Below are positions 37,625 through 49,811 of a DNA stretch of 64,000 bases, piece after piece. Origin of the DNA: Cycas panzhihuaensis (lineage: Eukaryota; Cycadophyta); assembly GCA_023213395.1 (NCBI GenBank), contig CM041465.1, positions 202,809,741 through 202,873,740 of the forward strand, read 5' to 3'. Both the position numbers and the translations under genes were made by a program. Every line of letters begins with the position of its first letter. Positions within the stretch are counted from its first letter, which is position 1. The notes beneath the pieces are model-generated. The model ran no database searches and was not told where the DNA came from. It was given only the letters and a program-made list of their open reading frames with translations.

Positions 37625-38930
37625 GGACCAAATGTAGAAAGTAGCCATGGATGAAGAGATGAACTCCATCCTCAAAAATAAAACTTAGGAGCTAATAGAA
37701 TCACCACCTAAGAAAAAGATAATTAATTGTAGATGGCTCTATAAAACCAAATTCCATATAGATAGCATCGTTGAACATCAAAAGTCTTGTCTTATTACAA
37801 AGGGCTTAAAATAGTAGGAAGGGGTAGACTATGATGAGAACTTTATACTAGTAGCTTACATGATTACATTTCATTTAATAATGTCAATAGTAGCTCAATT
37901 CAACTAACTAGTCTACCAAATAGATGTGAAGAGTGCTTTCCTTAATGGAGAGCTCACACAAGAGGTTTCCTTAAAGTAACCTCTTGGCTATGTTGTTCCA
38001 GGCAAAGGACACTTAGTTTTCAAGCTCAAGAAAACCTTATATGGACCAAGGTAGGCACCACATATCTAGTATACAAAGATTGACATCTTCCTCACTTAGC
38101 ATGGATTCCATCATCTGCCCTTTGACCCAAACCTTTACATTTAAGTTAAAGAAAACTTGATCACTATGATTGTTACTTATGTGGATGATCTAACAATTAT
38201 AAGTAATGATATTGGAGGCATAGGTTGGCTACAATTAGAACTAAAAATCAACTTTGAGATGATAAATCTTGGGTTGATCCACTATTTCCTTAGAATTAAA
38301 GTCTAACAAGAACTAGGCCACATCTTCTTATCTCAATAAAAATATGCTAATAAACTCCTACAAAGATTTAGGATGACAGATTTCAAGCTAGTACTAATTC
38401 CCATGGAAACAGGAACCAAGTTAAACCTAGATGAGTAAGGCAAACCATTTGATCCCACCTTGTATCGATAAGTAGTTGGGAGTCTTATCTACCTCACCCA
38501 CACTTGACCAAATATCTCTCATGCAATTAGGATCTATTCTAGGCATATGTCAAAGTCCAAAGTATCCTACTAGAAAGTTGCACTAGGATTCTCAAATATA
38601 TTTGTGACACACATTAATTTGGACTTAATTACAACAAAATTGAGTCTCTTATCTTGAAAAGACACACGAATATTGATTGGGTAGATTGCTCAAACACTCA
38701 CCATTCAACTTTAGGATATCGTTTTGATATGAACTCAATTACAATCTCTTGGAGCTATAATAAGTAGCCAAATATATCTCTTTCCTCTATCAAAATCAAA
38801 TATAAAGTAGTTGTTCATGCTAATACAAAGTTGATTTGGCTCAGAAGGATTCTCGTTAAGCTCGTTCAACTCACTCAACAATATGAGTGTACATCAATTT
38901 AGTTAGGATTGGATTATTCAGAATCTAATA
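37625..38930 (+). pseudogene. Copia element C2: reverse transcriptase and truncated RNase H
   Basis: The RT reads KVAMDEEMNSILKNKT, INCRWLYKTKFHIDS, YQIDVKSAFLNGELTQEV, VFKLKKTLYGPR, FDPNLYI and MIVTYVDDLTIIS; the catalytic YVDD is intact (near 38178). RNase H is partial: VGSLIYLTHT and ANTKLIWLRRILVKLV are seen, then the sequence is lost at about 38930 before the last catalytic segment, PPT and LTR. TAG stops replace Gln at several positions. C2 therefore lacks its 3' end. Confidence 0.85.
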
Positions 38931-40620
38931 CCTTTATAGGTTATTCATCCTAACAATTCTAATGGAGATGGTATTGTTGGTGGGGGTCTACCCTTGCCTC
39001 TTTTGTATCAACCTACTCCACAAGGTGCTTGAATAACCTAACCTTCTACATTTTCTTCTTTACTTGATTTGGTTATATTTGTCACTCAACTATTGTAGTT
39101 TGTTCAAAACCTTATGACATAAAATTAGTCTCAGAGTTCCCTTATATAAGACATACAATGACATGCAAGTAGACTTCATTCTAATTAGTAGAGTAGGCAA
39201 TATAATCCTCCCCCTCATCTACAAAATAATATTCCCCCTACTACTCCATAAAATAGATAGTGATAGTGACTTGTAGAGCCCCTTTATTACAATCAATATG
39301 GGAAGACAAACTATCAAGAGAATACTTACCATGAGTAGCTTTAGTACTTGAATTGTTGCATTCCTAATGAGTATACCATTAGGAATTGCCTTGCCTTTGC
39401 CTTAATGCAATAGTCATCTTATCATAATTGGAATCAATAAACGAGAATGTACAAGAATCCTTTCCCTAATGATAACTCAAAACTTATATATTTTACCCAT
39501 TCCACTTCATCAAATACTAAAGCTTTGTTGACTTTATAAATTTAGAGTCTTTAGAATCAATTAAATTATTTGCAACTTAGTCATGCATCATCTGCTAATT
39601 CATCTAAGGGGATTGGCTCATAATTTTCATCACCCTTTTTAAACACCTATCAATCATCATTATATATTCCTTCTTTAATTCCTCGATAGCTTGCTCCTCC
39701 TTTTATTCTTTAATCTTCTTCAAGTGTTCAAATTTATAAACTTAGAGAATCTAGTAAGGTTATTAGTAAGAAGCTCATCTCATAGATTCATTTCTTTAAA
39801 TGTTTACTAATAGATTTAATTGATGTATTTACAATATAACGTCACCTAAAAGCTTATGAGAAGGAAAATAGATGAAAGATATTCAATCTCACTTATCATT
39901 TCTAACCCCCAAACCTCTAGGGCACCTATGTGCCTTACTCTAATTCTTGGTTTAGGAGCTTCTCCTTTATATTCTCTCATTAAGTATCTAAAGTGTATTT
40001 CTTTAGAGATATCACTTTTTAACGTGTTGGATCGCTATCCTTCTATGAGACATGATTATCTTTGATCACTTGGGACTTAATTTTTCAAACATATTTTGAG
40101 ATTAATATCTTGTAATCTATCATTACTTCTATCTAATATTTCTGATTCTCTTAATCCTAGACCTTTGTCAGTTTAGGTTATTATTAATGAAATAATAATT
40201 CACAGAGCTATTATAAATGACAGTTCATCTTTAGATATCATGCTTCTTTCTGTCATGTATTCTCTCCAACTCACGAAGTTAGATAAGAGTCCCATGATGA
40301 TTAAAGCATTTGATATAATCAAACATTCATTGACAAGTACAATCTCTAAGCTCCTAATCATATTTGAGGGAAAGGCCATTAAGATTGACATTAAAGTTAT
40401 TAATATTCCACTAGATTATAACATTCTACTTGGTCAAAGCTGGATATGTGCCACATATACAGTATCATCCTCCCTATTTGGAGAGATTTAATTTATTTAT
40501 GAAAATCAAGTGAAAGTTGTTAATGTTTTAAAAATTTTAATTGATGCTTCTCCTAACATATCGATAATCATCCTATTCATTGATCTTGATCATGAATAAT
40601 AGGATAGATTAGCAACATGC
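38931..40620 (+). pseudogene. Element G: gag tail and protease
   Basis: After C2, gypsy sequence resumes. A Pro/Gln-rich gag linker (QYNPPPHLQNNIPPTTPQNR near 39197) and a gag zinc-like C-H-C segment (CCIPNEYTIRNCLAF near 39358) precede the protease tail. An 83-codon open stretch (40240-40491) contains VINIPLDYNILLGQSWI and TVSSSLFGEI, the conserved C-terminal protease region of plant gypsy elements. The closest match in the window is element M at 61260-61466. The signal ends about 400 bp before the inserted element at 41009. Confidence 0.72.
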
Positions 40621-41003
40621 ATTTATGATATGATGCCACCTATCTAGTTTAGAAGCATTCATAGCATGAAGTCCTCATTATAAGTGATCAATATGATCAT
40701 GCACTTACTAACTTATATGATTCTCAAATCATTAATGCTTCATTCATCTCTATTGAATTGGATTCAAAACTTTTGTATGATTCCAAGCTTGATGTCACCC
40801 CTAAGTCACTTTTTGTTAGCTTTTTGATAAATAAAAAGGATCTATATTCATTCTTTTTTACTAAAAAAATATAAAAGGAATTCAAAATAAGATGTCATAT
40901 TTGCTTATGAAATTATTTTTATAATGAGTCCTCTATTTGCTTCTATATAGAGGTTTGCTCTCTTGACAAGTTTTTGTCATCATTGTTGGGTTAATGATTT
41001 GTC
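40621..41003 (+). other. Element G spacer before the inserted element
   Basis: This is degenerate sequence in the protease-to-RT linker position, with no recognisable domain. It ends with a 25-bp direct duplication at the insertion junction (40976-41000 and 41001-41025). Confidence 0.4.
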
Positions 41004-41008
41004 ATCAT

Positions 41009-41395
41009 TGTTGGGATTAATGATCATCACCCCACTCCTACATTCCAACCAAGAGTACACACCTCACTCTCATCAATTTACACATGTGGGTGCTTACATG
41101 TGAAGGTAAGTATAAGGTAAGGTTAAGTTAATTTGATTTAATTTGAGTTAAGTTATATTTTATTGCTGTTTAAATTTTAGGGGTTAAGGAGTTTTCCTCC
41201 TCCCCCAAACTATATATTTAGAGGGGTATGCAACCTTGCTGTCTTTAGACACCACCTACATTTAGACATTTGTAATGCTCTCTCTCAAAAAATGGATTGA
41301 ATATAAAAGTTCTTATTTTTATGCAATAATGATGTATTGATCTATGATTATTTGTTTATGTTTTACCATGTTCTCCATCATTTATTGTTCCTACA
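41009..41395 (+). repeat. 5' LTR of the non-autonomous element
   Basis: It begins TGTTGGGATTAATGATC and ends CCTACA. It shares with the 3' LTR the blocks CACACCTCACTCTCAT, AAGGTAAGTATAAGG and TCTCTCAAAAAATGGATTG. A possible TATA signal is TGAATATAAAAG near 41298. Confidence 0.93.
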
Positions 41396-41397
41396 TT

Positions 41398-41409
41398 TGG
41401 TATCAGAGC
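41398..41409 (+). promoter_or_regulatory. Primer binding site, exact initiator Met tRNA match
   Basis: TGGTATCAGAGC, the canonical plant copia PBS, starts two bases after the 5' LTR. It is the best preserved PBS in the window, which supports this being one of the younger insertions. Confidence 0.93.
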
Positions 41410-41589
41410 AGAGATTACCAGGATGTTGCACCTCCATTTGAAGTTTTTTGAAGAGCAAGAAGATCTATTAGTATTTTTTAGGTAGATCTACTCACATCAA
41501 GCAAAGATTTGTTATATTCATTTTCTGAAAAGCTTATTAGTAGTTTCTTGTATTTAGTATTAGAGATCTGATTATTTTTGAATTGTAGT

Positions 41590-42060
41590 TATGAAATAAA
41601 AAATATATTTCAAATATTTTTTTTAGATTTGTGCAGGTGCATAGCTACAAACATCAAATATCAAGTTTTTATCACTCTATAGAGGTTTTATCAACAAGTT
41701 TTATATATTTCTGTCAAATATTTAACCATTTTCAAGCATTTTTTAATCTATTTATCCAATATTTTTTTAGATTTGTGTAGGAGCATAACTGTAAGTAATA
41801 TTTATTCAAAGTTTTATTCAGATCTACTATATATTCTTCAGATCTATTTATTTTATCAAATATTTAACCATTTTCTGGTTTATTTTATTTATACCTATGA
41901 TATTTGCTTTAGATATATAATATTAGCAACAGATATGTAATATTTTCTTTAGATCTACAATATTTACTTCAAATCTATATATTTTATTAAATATTTGATA
42001 ATTTCTTAAACATTGGTCTACTTAATATATTTTTTTAGATCTATGCAAGTTTTGGTGCAT
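41590..42060 (+). repeat. Diverged tandem repeats in the element leader
   Basis: TCAAATATTTAACCATTTTC (near 41706 and 41857, degenerate at 41980) and TTTTTTAGATTTGTG (near 41620 and 41767; as TTTTTTAGATCTATG near 42028) recur with a period of about 140-150 bp. They are non-coding. Confidence 0.6.
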
Positions 42061-42919
42061 ATTCAGCCTAACAAGTTATATACTATAGCAAATCTATCTA
42101 TTGGTGATATTTGTTTAAAGTTTCAACTTGTGTGGAAGAAGATCTCATCTTCAAAATTCAATCTGCTACAAATTTGCTATAACTACATTACTAGGTTTTT
42201 TATTTTATTTAGATTTAAACATATATATTTCTTGGTTCTTTGATATATCTACTCTAACATATTTGAAATATTTCAGATACAAATATATATGCATTTTATT
42301 TATTTGATATATTTTTGTCAATATATTCAAAGAATTTTCTAGTTTCATTTGTGGCTTCATTGAATCACTAGTTTTTTCATACCTTTCTATAAATATAAAT
42401 TTTTTTGAAATATCTCTTCGGTGATTATATGTTTCTGTGCATTGAAGCCACTTTGTTGTTGCAAGTGATCTTTAAAACCTCCTTTAAAATCAAGTTTCTC
42501 TTTACATTTTTTTTTTTTTAAGTCTCTTATCATCATCTGTTCCACTCGAAACAAGTTCATACACCTTTTTTTTCTTAGGCATTGAGAAAAATAAGCATTA
42601 TTGTTGAGAACTTGTTGTTGATATGCTTTGAACTCAAAAGAAGCTCCTTATCATATTTCTAGGTTTTGTGATTTATGATGAAATAAGGTGATAGATAACC
42701 TACTTCAATCTAGCTTTAAACATCATCTCTTATTTTCCTTATTTTCCACTTCATTTCTAATATCTAAAACCCAACAGATTGGAACTAATAAAATTTATAA
42801 AAGATCTTCATAGACTATATATTTTCTAACACTCAATATCAAACACACTCAACCATTTGAAGTAGATAAACTTCACAAAATAACCACAAAAACTAATAAA
42901 TATTTACTTTATAATTACC

Positions 42920-44105
42920 CTAGTCTAGAACACCCAATAGTATAAACAAGGTGCATAGAAGCCAACCCATATAACACATTACATTCATATCTAAGAAACA
43001 AGAAGCTACTATACACTTGTCATGAAAAGATCCTTGGCAAATTTGACACCACATGACTTTCCTGATTAATACATCTGTGTTGCACTGACTACATGTACAT
43101 TTCTCACAACTCTCTGCCTTCATCAAGAGAAAGGGAAATATTTCCTTCCTAGAAGTCTTTAACAGTCTTCTCTTATCCTTGTAGAATTATTTCAACCTTT
43201 GCTTAGGTGTCTATTAAGTGCCAACCTCTCTTCATATTCCTTGAGAATATACATAGGCAAATGAGACTCACTTAGCCAGTACTTGTTCCTACAATCTAGA
43301 GCCTCTCAAAGTCTATCTCCATGCTTGGTAATGTGTGTTAGAATTGCTTTCTGTTTCCCAAAGTCTAACAAATACTTCACCACATCCCCTTCAAAGCTCT
43401 TTGCATTAATAGTTGCATTCTTAAAACCAGTAACTTCCATTATGAATATCATAACCATCATTTATTTTCCTATGCCCTAGGATTATAGTAATCTAGATTT
43501 AGCCAGGTTTAGCTCCTGTATACAATTATTTTAAATGATCCAAAGATTTTTTGTTGTATTTACTATTGCTCTTTCAATTTCGCCTCATATAGCAATCACC
43601 ACTTGAAGCTAACTCAGTTCTGCTTCATTCTCTTTATCACAACATTAACATTGTCTGACCTAAATCTATGCCCATAAAACTAATGCCAGATTCTTATTTC
43701 TAAAGACACATTTGGTGTGGTGAGTGTGGATCGAACATGCTACCTTATCCCCCACCTCTAAGTCGCGAAAAGTCATGAATTTGCTATTCTTTTAATGTTG
43801 CTTCTCTGATCTAGGCATGATAGAGGAGTTTAGAGAAGATAGCTAATCGGAGTGTTCATTAAATAAACTTGAATTCTGTCATTCAACTAAAATTTATATG
43901 GGATGAAGATTAAATGTTTCCATCACTGGGACTATTAAAGTCTCACCTTTAGACATCACATCAACAATGTCTAAATCTTTCTCAGATAAAAACTGTCTGT
44001 TTGGTATCGAATGTGTGACAATGCATTCAGCATCCTTTGTTTCCTCTGCATGACATTTGGGTAGCTTGTCTGTGTGACGAGGAGCACAAATGACAATGAT
44101 GTCTT
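42920..44105 (-). pseudogene. Captured host gene fragment, PHD-finger protein-like
   Basis: On the minus strand, antisense to the element, separated coding blocks appear. The first is about 62 open codons near 44100-43910 (CHAEETKDAECIVTHSI, LSEKDLDIVDVMSKGETLIV). Then come FMTFRDLEVGDKVAC (near 43780) and FEGDVVKYLLDFGKQKAILT with RNKYWLSESHLPMYILK (43440-43220). The last is a Cys-rich end (43126-42920): CEKCTCSQC, VMWCQICQGSFHDKC, the spacing of a PHD-type zinc finger. Gaps between blocks look like introns. The family, perhaps a plant DDT/PHD chromatin protein, is my inference from these motifs and needs a database check. Frameshifts and stops make it a pseudogene. Confidence 0.6.
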
Positions 44106-44150
44106 GAGTGCCACATTTTTAAATTTTAGAAAAAATATTTTTTTATTTTT

Positions 44151-44202
<52 letters not shown>

Positions 44203-45490
44203 AAGTTTAAAAAATTTAACTAAAATTTATATATTTTTTAATTCCACTCCCTCCTTTGACTTTAGCCCCTAGTCACGCACTATCTTATGTGACCGTTAGT
44301 TATCATCAAAAGGGGCCAATTCACTTTTTTATAAAACTTTTCTTTTTAATTTTTTTAATTTTTTTATTTCGCATAGGGTACCTGGCAAATTTTTGCCATA
44401 ACTTTTGATTAGGTCATCGGTTTATGATGAAACCTATCCCATTACATCCAAAATTTGCTAAATTATGATTTTGACTTATCATATGCCTTATTTGGAGCTA
44501 ATTTGACATATTTTTAGTTAGTTTAAAGCTAATCATTTAATTTTAGAGCCATTTTAAACTATTTTCATAAAATCCATTTTTCATCAGATTATATTTTATT
44601 ACCGGGAAGTTATTTTCTACCTAGATATGCTCTGCAGTAATCTATTATCAATAAACTTCATCACCATTTATTCATTTGATTTTTTAGGATTTATTTAATC
44701 ATTATTTTAATCAGCGAAAGTGATACTTTAGCATTTTTTTAAACACTTTCCCATAAAAGTACTTCTTGTTAATTTTATTATAACTTTTCTCTTTTACATC
44801 AGAATTTAGAACCGTTAGTTTCATTGGGAAGATAATTCACTCTTCTTTGAACTGACACTATTTTTTATAAGTTTTAAAGTGTTTTCTATGATTTTAAAGC
44901 CATTAAAATTAAGGTACATAATAGCCTCAAATTTATTGTTATTACATATTTTTATATATTATTTTTCATGTTTTTCCTACTGAAAATATATTAAACAGCT
45001 CTCTAAACCATATTTGACCATTTTACATTATTCTACAAATTTTTATTAGCATTTTTATAATATTTTGAGCCCCAAGCTCTTGTTAAGCTTCAAAAAGAGG
45101 ACTGTACCTTTGGTTCATTAAAATATTAACTTGTAGGAACCTGTTTTCAAAATGGTCAGTTCTATTAAATAGTTTTTTCATTGATCTTCAAACTGGCATA
45201 ATTTCACCTTATTCTGACATTGTTTAGTATAGCTTTGAAGATGCTAAACTTGAGCATTTGACATACCCTAACATTTTAAAAATTAAAAGGTTGATAATTC
45301 TTTTATTTTTCATCATCAAAGTTTCAATTCAAATTTGCATAATTAAAAGGATCTTAGTTATATTTAAAATTTGCTTATATATTTATTATATTTCAAATTT
45401 TTATCTTAAATTATATCTTATAAGTTTGTTATTTATTAAGTTCTTTGACTTGGTAAAAGTATATTCCTTCTGTGTACTAAAGTTTTCCAT
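44106..45490. other. Non-coding interior of the non-autonomous element
   Basis: This AT-rich leader contains a (TA)n run at 44152-44198 and recurring phrases like CATAACTTTTGATT / TATAACTTTTCTC, typical of long retroelement leaders. A 104-codon frame at 45258-45572 overlaps the gag start at its 3' end; its upstream part is not recognisably coding. Confidence 0.45.
44152..44198. repeat. (TA)n microsatellite
   Basis: A pure TA run of about 46 bp in the interior of the non-autonomous element. Confidence 0.95.
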
Positions 45491-45494
45491 TAAA

Positions 45495-46190
45495 ATGGTA
45501 ATCAATATTAATAAAGTACAATTTCCTATATTCAATGGCTATAATTTTTTACTATGGCATCAAACAATGTAAAATTATTTTATTACACATAATTTTTAGA
45601 GTTACCTATAAGATGAATATGATGTTAATATTAAGGAAAATATTAAAAAAGATAATGAAGCCTTAGCTTTACTATTTTGTATTATAGATGATAATGTCTT
45701 TTCTAGAGTTTGTTAATTAACAACTTCTAAATCTGCATGGGATGCCTTGATTTCTAATTATGGGGGAGATATCCTCAATGAATTTAATATTAATATTGTT
45801 GAGCATGTGAGATAGGTGCCAAAATAGGTGGATTGTAATGACAAGACTAAGGGAGATTCAAGTCAAATGCATGGTCATCTTGTTGCACAAGAACCTAGTC
45901 CTCAATTTCAAGGGGAGAGATATGATAATATGACAGTTGCTTATAAAACATAATTTTTAGAAGATAAAGTTAAAGTTGTAGAAGTTAAAATAAAAGTTGA
46001 AGCCATATCTCCACATTTGAATCAAGCTACGTTTACTTGTAGATTTTTTACACCATTCAATGACAAAGACGTACACTTTGCTAAAAGGATAAAGCAAGTT
46101 AATAAAGATCAAGTTAAGAGACAAATATTTAAAAGTTTTTTTTAAGTACAAATTCTACAAGTTTAAAGAGAAGACAAACTTATTCATAAT
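45495..46190 (+). pseudogene. Truncated copia gag of the non-autonomous element
   Basis: Starts MVININKVQFPIFNGYNFLL at 45495, followed by WHQTM, the typical N-terminus of copia gag. It continues EALALLFCIIDDNVFSRVC and SAWDALISNYGG, the UBN2 core. Capsid-like coding ends near 45820. The rest to the PPT reads HLNQATFTCRFFTPFN and FAKRIKQVNKDQVKRQ without a zinc knuckle or protease. At least four stops interrupt it. It directly abuts the PPT, so pol is missing from this element, not just undetected. Confidence 0.8.
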
Positions 46191-46195
46191 GACCA

Positions 46196-46208
46196 TTAAG
46201 GGGGAGAA
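46196..46208 (+). promoter_or_regulatory. Polypurine tract of the non-autonomous element
   Basis: ATTAAGGGGGAGAA lies directly before the TATTGGG start of the 3' LTR. Confidence 0.88.
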
Positions 46209-46594
46209 TATTGGGGTTAATAATCATCACCCTACTCCCACATTCCAACAAGGAGTGCACACCTCACTCTCATTAATTTACACATGTGAGTGCTCACATG
46301 TAAAGGTAAGTATAAGGTAAGGTTAAGTTGATTTGATTTAATTTGAGTTACGTTATATTTTATTGTTGTTTGAATTTTAGGGGTTGAGGAGTTTCCCTCC
46401 TCCTCCAAACTATATATTTGGAAGGGTGTGCAACCCTGGTATCTTTAGACACTACCTACATTTAGACATTTATAATACTCTCTCTCAAAAAATGGATTGA
46501 ATATAAAAGCTCTTATGCTTATGTAACAATGATGTATTGATCTTTGATTATTTGTTTATGTTCTACCCTATTCTCTATCATTCATTTTTCTATA
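46209..46594 (+). repeat. 3' LTR of the non-autonomous element
   Basis: 386 bp, closely similar to 41009-41395. The terminal dinucleotides have decayed from TG and CA to TA and TA. It is followed by ATCAT (46595-46599), the same five bases as before the 5' LTR. Confidence 0.93.
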
Positions 46595-46909
46595 ATCATT
46601 TAAAAATTAATTTAACCTAAGTATTGTTGATACCACTCTATGCTTTAGTAATACATAGGTATTTTGATTATACTTCTATGGTGTATATGTTGCTTATGTG
46701 GTTTTACCTAATTTTTAAGGGGGCATAGCCTAATAGGATATTTACATCCCTTACTCTTACTTCTCAAGCTTGATATATTCCCTACATATAATGCTCTACC
46801 TTACATTAAGATTCACCCCTTTTACTACAAAAGAGTCCTTTTTACTACAAAAGAGTTTAACTTTGTATTATTGAACTCTACTCTTATTGAAATTGATCTT
46901 CTTCTATTA

Positions 46910-47400
46910 GCCCACACTAAAGCTGTCACTTTGCTTGATTAAACCATCATGTTTATTGTTTAGCCTTAGATTATTTATGTTGATGGTGCATCCCAAGGAA
47001 AATTAGGCTTATCCATGACTACTTAGATTACTCAAGACTCTAATAGAGATCTATTTGAAGTCATCAGAAGATGTTTGAATCATACTACTAATAACTTGGT
47101 TAAGTTTAAAGTTGCCATTACTATATTGAAATCTTCCATTTTATTACACATACAATGTATTATCCTTTACTCAAATTCGTAGTCGTTAGTCTATTAACTC
47201 ATGGGTAGTTGTATTACACATAATCCTACTTTGGCTTCTACTTTACACTATATCCATTATTTCGCTTACTTTTGTTGTTCTTTTATTATCATGCACATCT
47301 TGCACTCATAGAATTATGAAGTAAATTTCTTGGAAAATATGATACTTAATGCCCATTAGTAGACCTTTTCCTAATATGTTAGTGTGCATAGTGGTTTATG
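46910..47400 (+). pseudogene. Element G: RNase H-like relic
   Basis: The frame reads IIYVDGASQGKLGLS (near 46972), DLFEVIRRCLNHTTNNLVKF, then SLVYQLMG-like and NYEVNFLENMILNAH pieces. This is the layout of the plant type-1 RNase H fold (DGAS...G, TNNxxE, LANxAL), here with Lys at the second acidic position. Ogre/Tat gypsy elements carry such an additional RNase H between the polymerase and the integrase. It lies downstream of the inserted element in the same orientation as the G protease, in the expected order, but the G reverse transcriptase is missing. Confidence 0.55.
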
Positions 47401-49811
47401 CATGCTTTTTTATTTTATTTGGTTTGCTTGCTTTCCCTTTTAAAGGTGAAGTAATACTACCATAAGGACATAGTCTTAGAATTCTTCCCTTTTATTAAAC
47501 CTAAACAGAGTTAAGTCAAAGAATTTTAAGGACTTAAATCTACTCCCTCCTCATGAATCATACCTAATTCCTAAGGATTAGTCAGCCACCTTCATGGAGA
47601 ACTCACTACCTCCTATATCAATTTAACTACTACTTATTAACCAATTATATATCTAGCATTTATTAGTTTCTTTGTTTAAAATTTTAACATTGTAGGGCCA
47701 TAGGATTTGTGCAACAAGTTGGTCAATGGCCACATTAGTCACTACTATGAGGGGCTACTTATATTTTTGGAAGGGTAGAGATATTAGCACTTATTATATA
47801 TCTCATGAGTAAACTGTGAGGTAACAGGTTAAAGACTTTATCTATTGAAGATTGTAGAAGACTATTAGATGTTAACACTTCTTAATTGACAAAATTAGGA
47901 TTTCTTATTTAACTCATTAAGAATAGGTCTTCCTATTTTTGTTCCATTAAGGTTAATATGTTTAGATTGCCTCCATCTTATTTTTACTTAGGTTGACTAT
48001 TCTGTGCCTAAAACTTTAGCCTCTATAGCCATATTTTATGATGTGTTAGTCTATATTGAGCTATTATATCTATAAATGAGGTTGGCTATAAATCCTAGAT
48101 CCTTTTTATACCTAGACTCCCTTCTTTAGGTTCCATATAACTCATCATTGTAGAATCCAATAGGTATTGTTGGACCAATTGAATTAGAGGAGCATATTTT
48201 ACTTTCCTTGAATATAAACAAATCTTCTCTTCTTATTGCTTAGGTAGTTACTTAGGAATGTAATGTTTATTTTATGTGTATTATCCTACCCTTGCCCTAA
48301 AGCTCTTCTAAACACTTAAATTAAGTTCTATGTAAATCTAGATAGAATGAGAGTGCCCCTATTCTTTTGAATATTTAATTATTCAAATTGGCCTATTATA
48401 AAACTTTTTGAGGATCACCATCAACTCTCATATTCTCTTCAATCTATTTTCCCTACTTGTTTGCTTGGGTCTTATGTTTGAGTCAATTGAGTCATATTGT
48501 ACAATCCTATTGAGTCACTTTTACTGTCGTTATGAAGAGAATACAAGGGTTTAGAGCTAACTCCCTTGCCTAACCTTATCTCTAGATTAGATTGAGTTGT
48601 ACAACTCACCATTGAAGGGGTCAAGATGCCATTAAGCCAACCTTGAAAGACTTTAATTACCTACTTAGTTATTGAGTCAACATCACTTTAGTTTTTCGGT
48701 TGAGGATTGTTTTCTATTACATCAAGTTAGGCCTTATTCCTAGCCCACCCCCTAGGAGTCTCTTATCTTCTTCACCATTGACCTTTTGGTCACCTTCGAC
48801 AATAATAATTCATGGTTGAGTAGATGTCTTTTTTCCTTTTGCCCCAATTTTTTTAGCATGGTTTGATTCATAGATCTTATGGTGGAGCAAGTTCTCTACT
48901 TCATTATCTAGTCTTAATAGTAGTGTAGGCTAGCATAGTTCAAGTGTTTTTTAATTATGATAGACTCTTTTAGTTCTTCTCTCAGAAATGCTCACTTTTG
49001 GATCTTTATGATGTTGGTTTATAATTTATAGCAAATGATCATTTTGCTTGTTGTTGTTATTATGACTTAATTATCACCTTTTCCAGAATGTTCCTTGGAT
49101 CCTTTGTATCTGAGTATTGTGGAGAGCAACTTCAAGTTATTTTAGTTTTGTTATGACTCATCATCATAGATATAGGTTATATATTAATAATTATTAGGTG
49201 ATTATCATGCTTCTTTAGTATATGGGTTCCTACACTACATTTAGTTCATTGTTTAGGTTTCAATATTTGATTCATTTTTATGTTCCCTCATCATCAACAT
49301 CTTTTATAGGTGTATGTGTGGAGTAATTGGTTGTATTTTTATAGTTTGAGTTTGAGTGGTTATCTTATACTACCCTAGTTATACAAGATTTTACATATTG
49401 ACATAGGTGGATTTATTACATTCTAGTATCATTAGTAGATCATTATTCCAATCTTTTAATAATATTCATCTTGGTAGTTGGTATTGGATAACATTTCCTT
49501 TTTTTAAAGTGCTATTTATAATTTTGATGGTCCTTTTTAGTAGTGGACCATTGGTTTTAAATATTTTATATTTACATTGATGCTCCCAATAGTTCCTTTT
49601 GGTCTTTTAGTGGCTATTGGTGATTTTAGTGATGGTTATTATTTCTCACTTTAGTCAGTGATCAAGTTTTTAGCTTGACAACCATATCATCATTTTAGAT
49701 GGCCTTAGCACTTGATTCTTCAAAGGTTTTATTATAGATTTATATTTTTTTAGATTATTAATTTAGTGGACATCTTCAACCCTATTGGTCTTCAGTGCCT
49801 AGGGGCCATTA
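47401..49811 (+). other. Element G, integrase position and 3' UTR, strongly decayed
   Basis: An integrase would be expected here. I see no safe motif: all frames are full of stops. It ends directly before the long 3' repeat at 49812; a PPT may be the weak CCTAGGGGCCATT just upstream. Confidence 0.35.

Larger units (their letters stand above)
41004..46599 (+). mobile_element. Non-autonomous LTR element with gag only and an antisense gene fragment
   Basis: LTRs 41009-41395 (387 bp) and 46209-46594 (386 bp) both fit TG(T)TGGG...TA(C)A termini. A well-kept PBS and PPT sit at the expected places, and the duplication ATCAT flanks both ends. The 4.8-kb interior has no protease, integrase, RT or RNase H signal. 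It contains a gag fragment next to the PPT and an antisense fragment resembling a host PHD-finger gene. This is the layout described for plant TR-GAG-type and gene-capturing LTR elements. It would need enzymes from an autonomous copia to move. Confidence 0.85.

Noticed and set aside
36900-37675. Three minus-strand frames
   Set aside because: Antisense shadows of the C2 integrase and RT; the plus strand carries the recognisable domains.
43283-43480. Plus-strand 65-codon frame
   Set aside because: Antisense to the PHD-like gene fragment, which has the better motif support.
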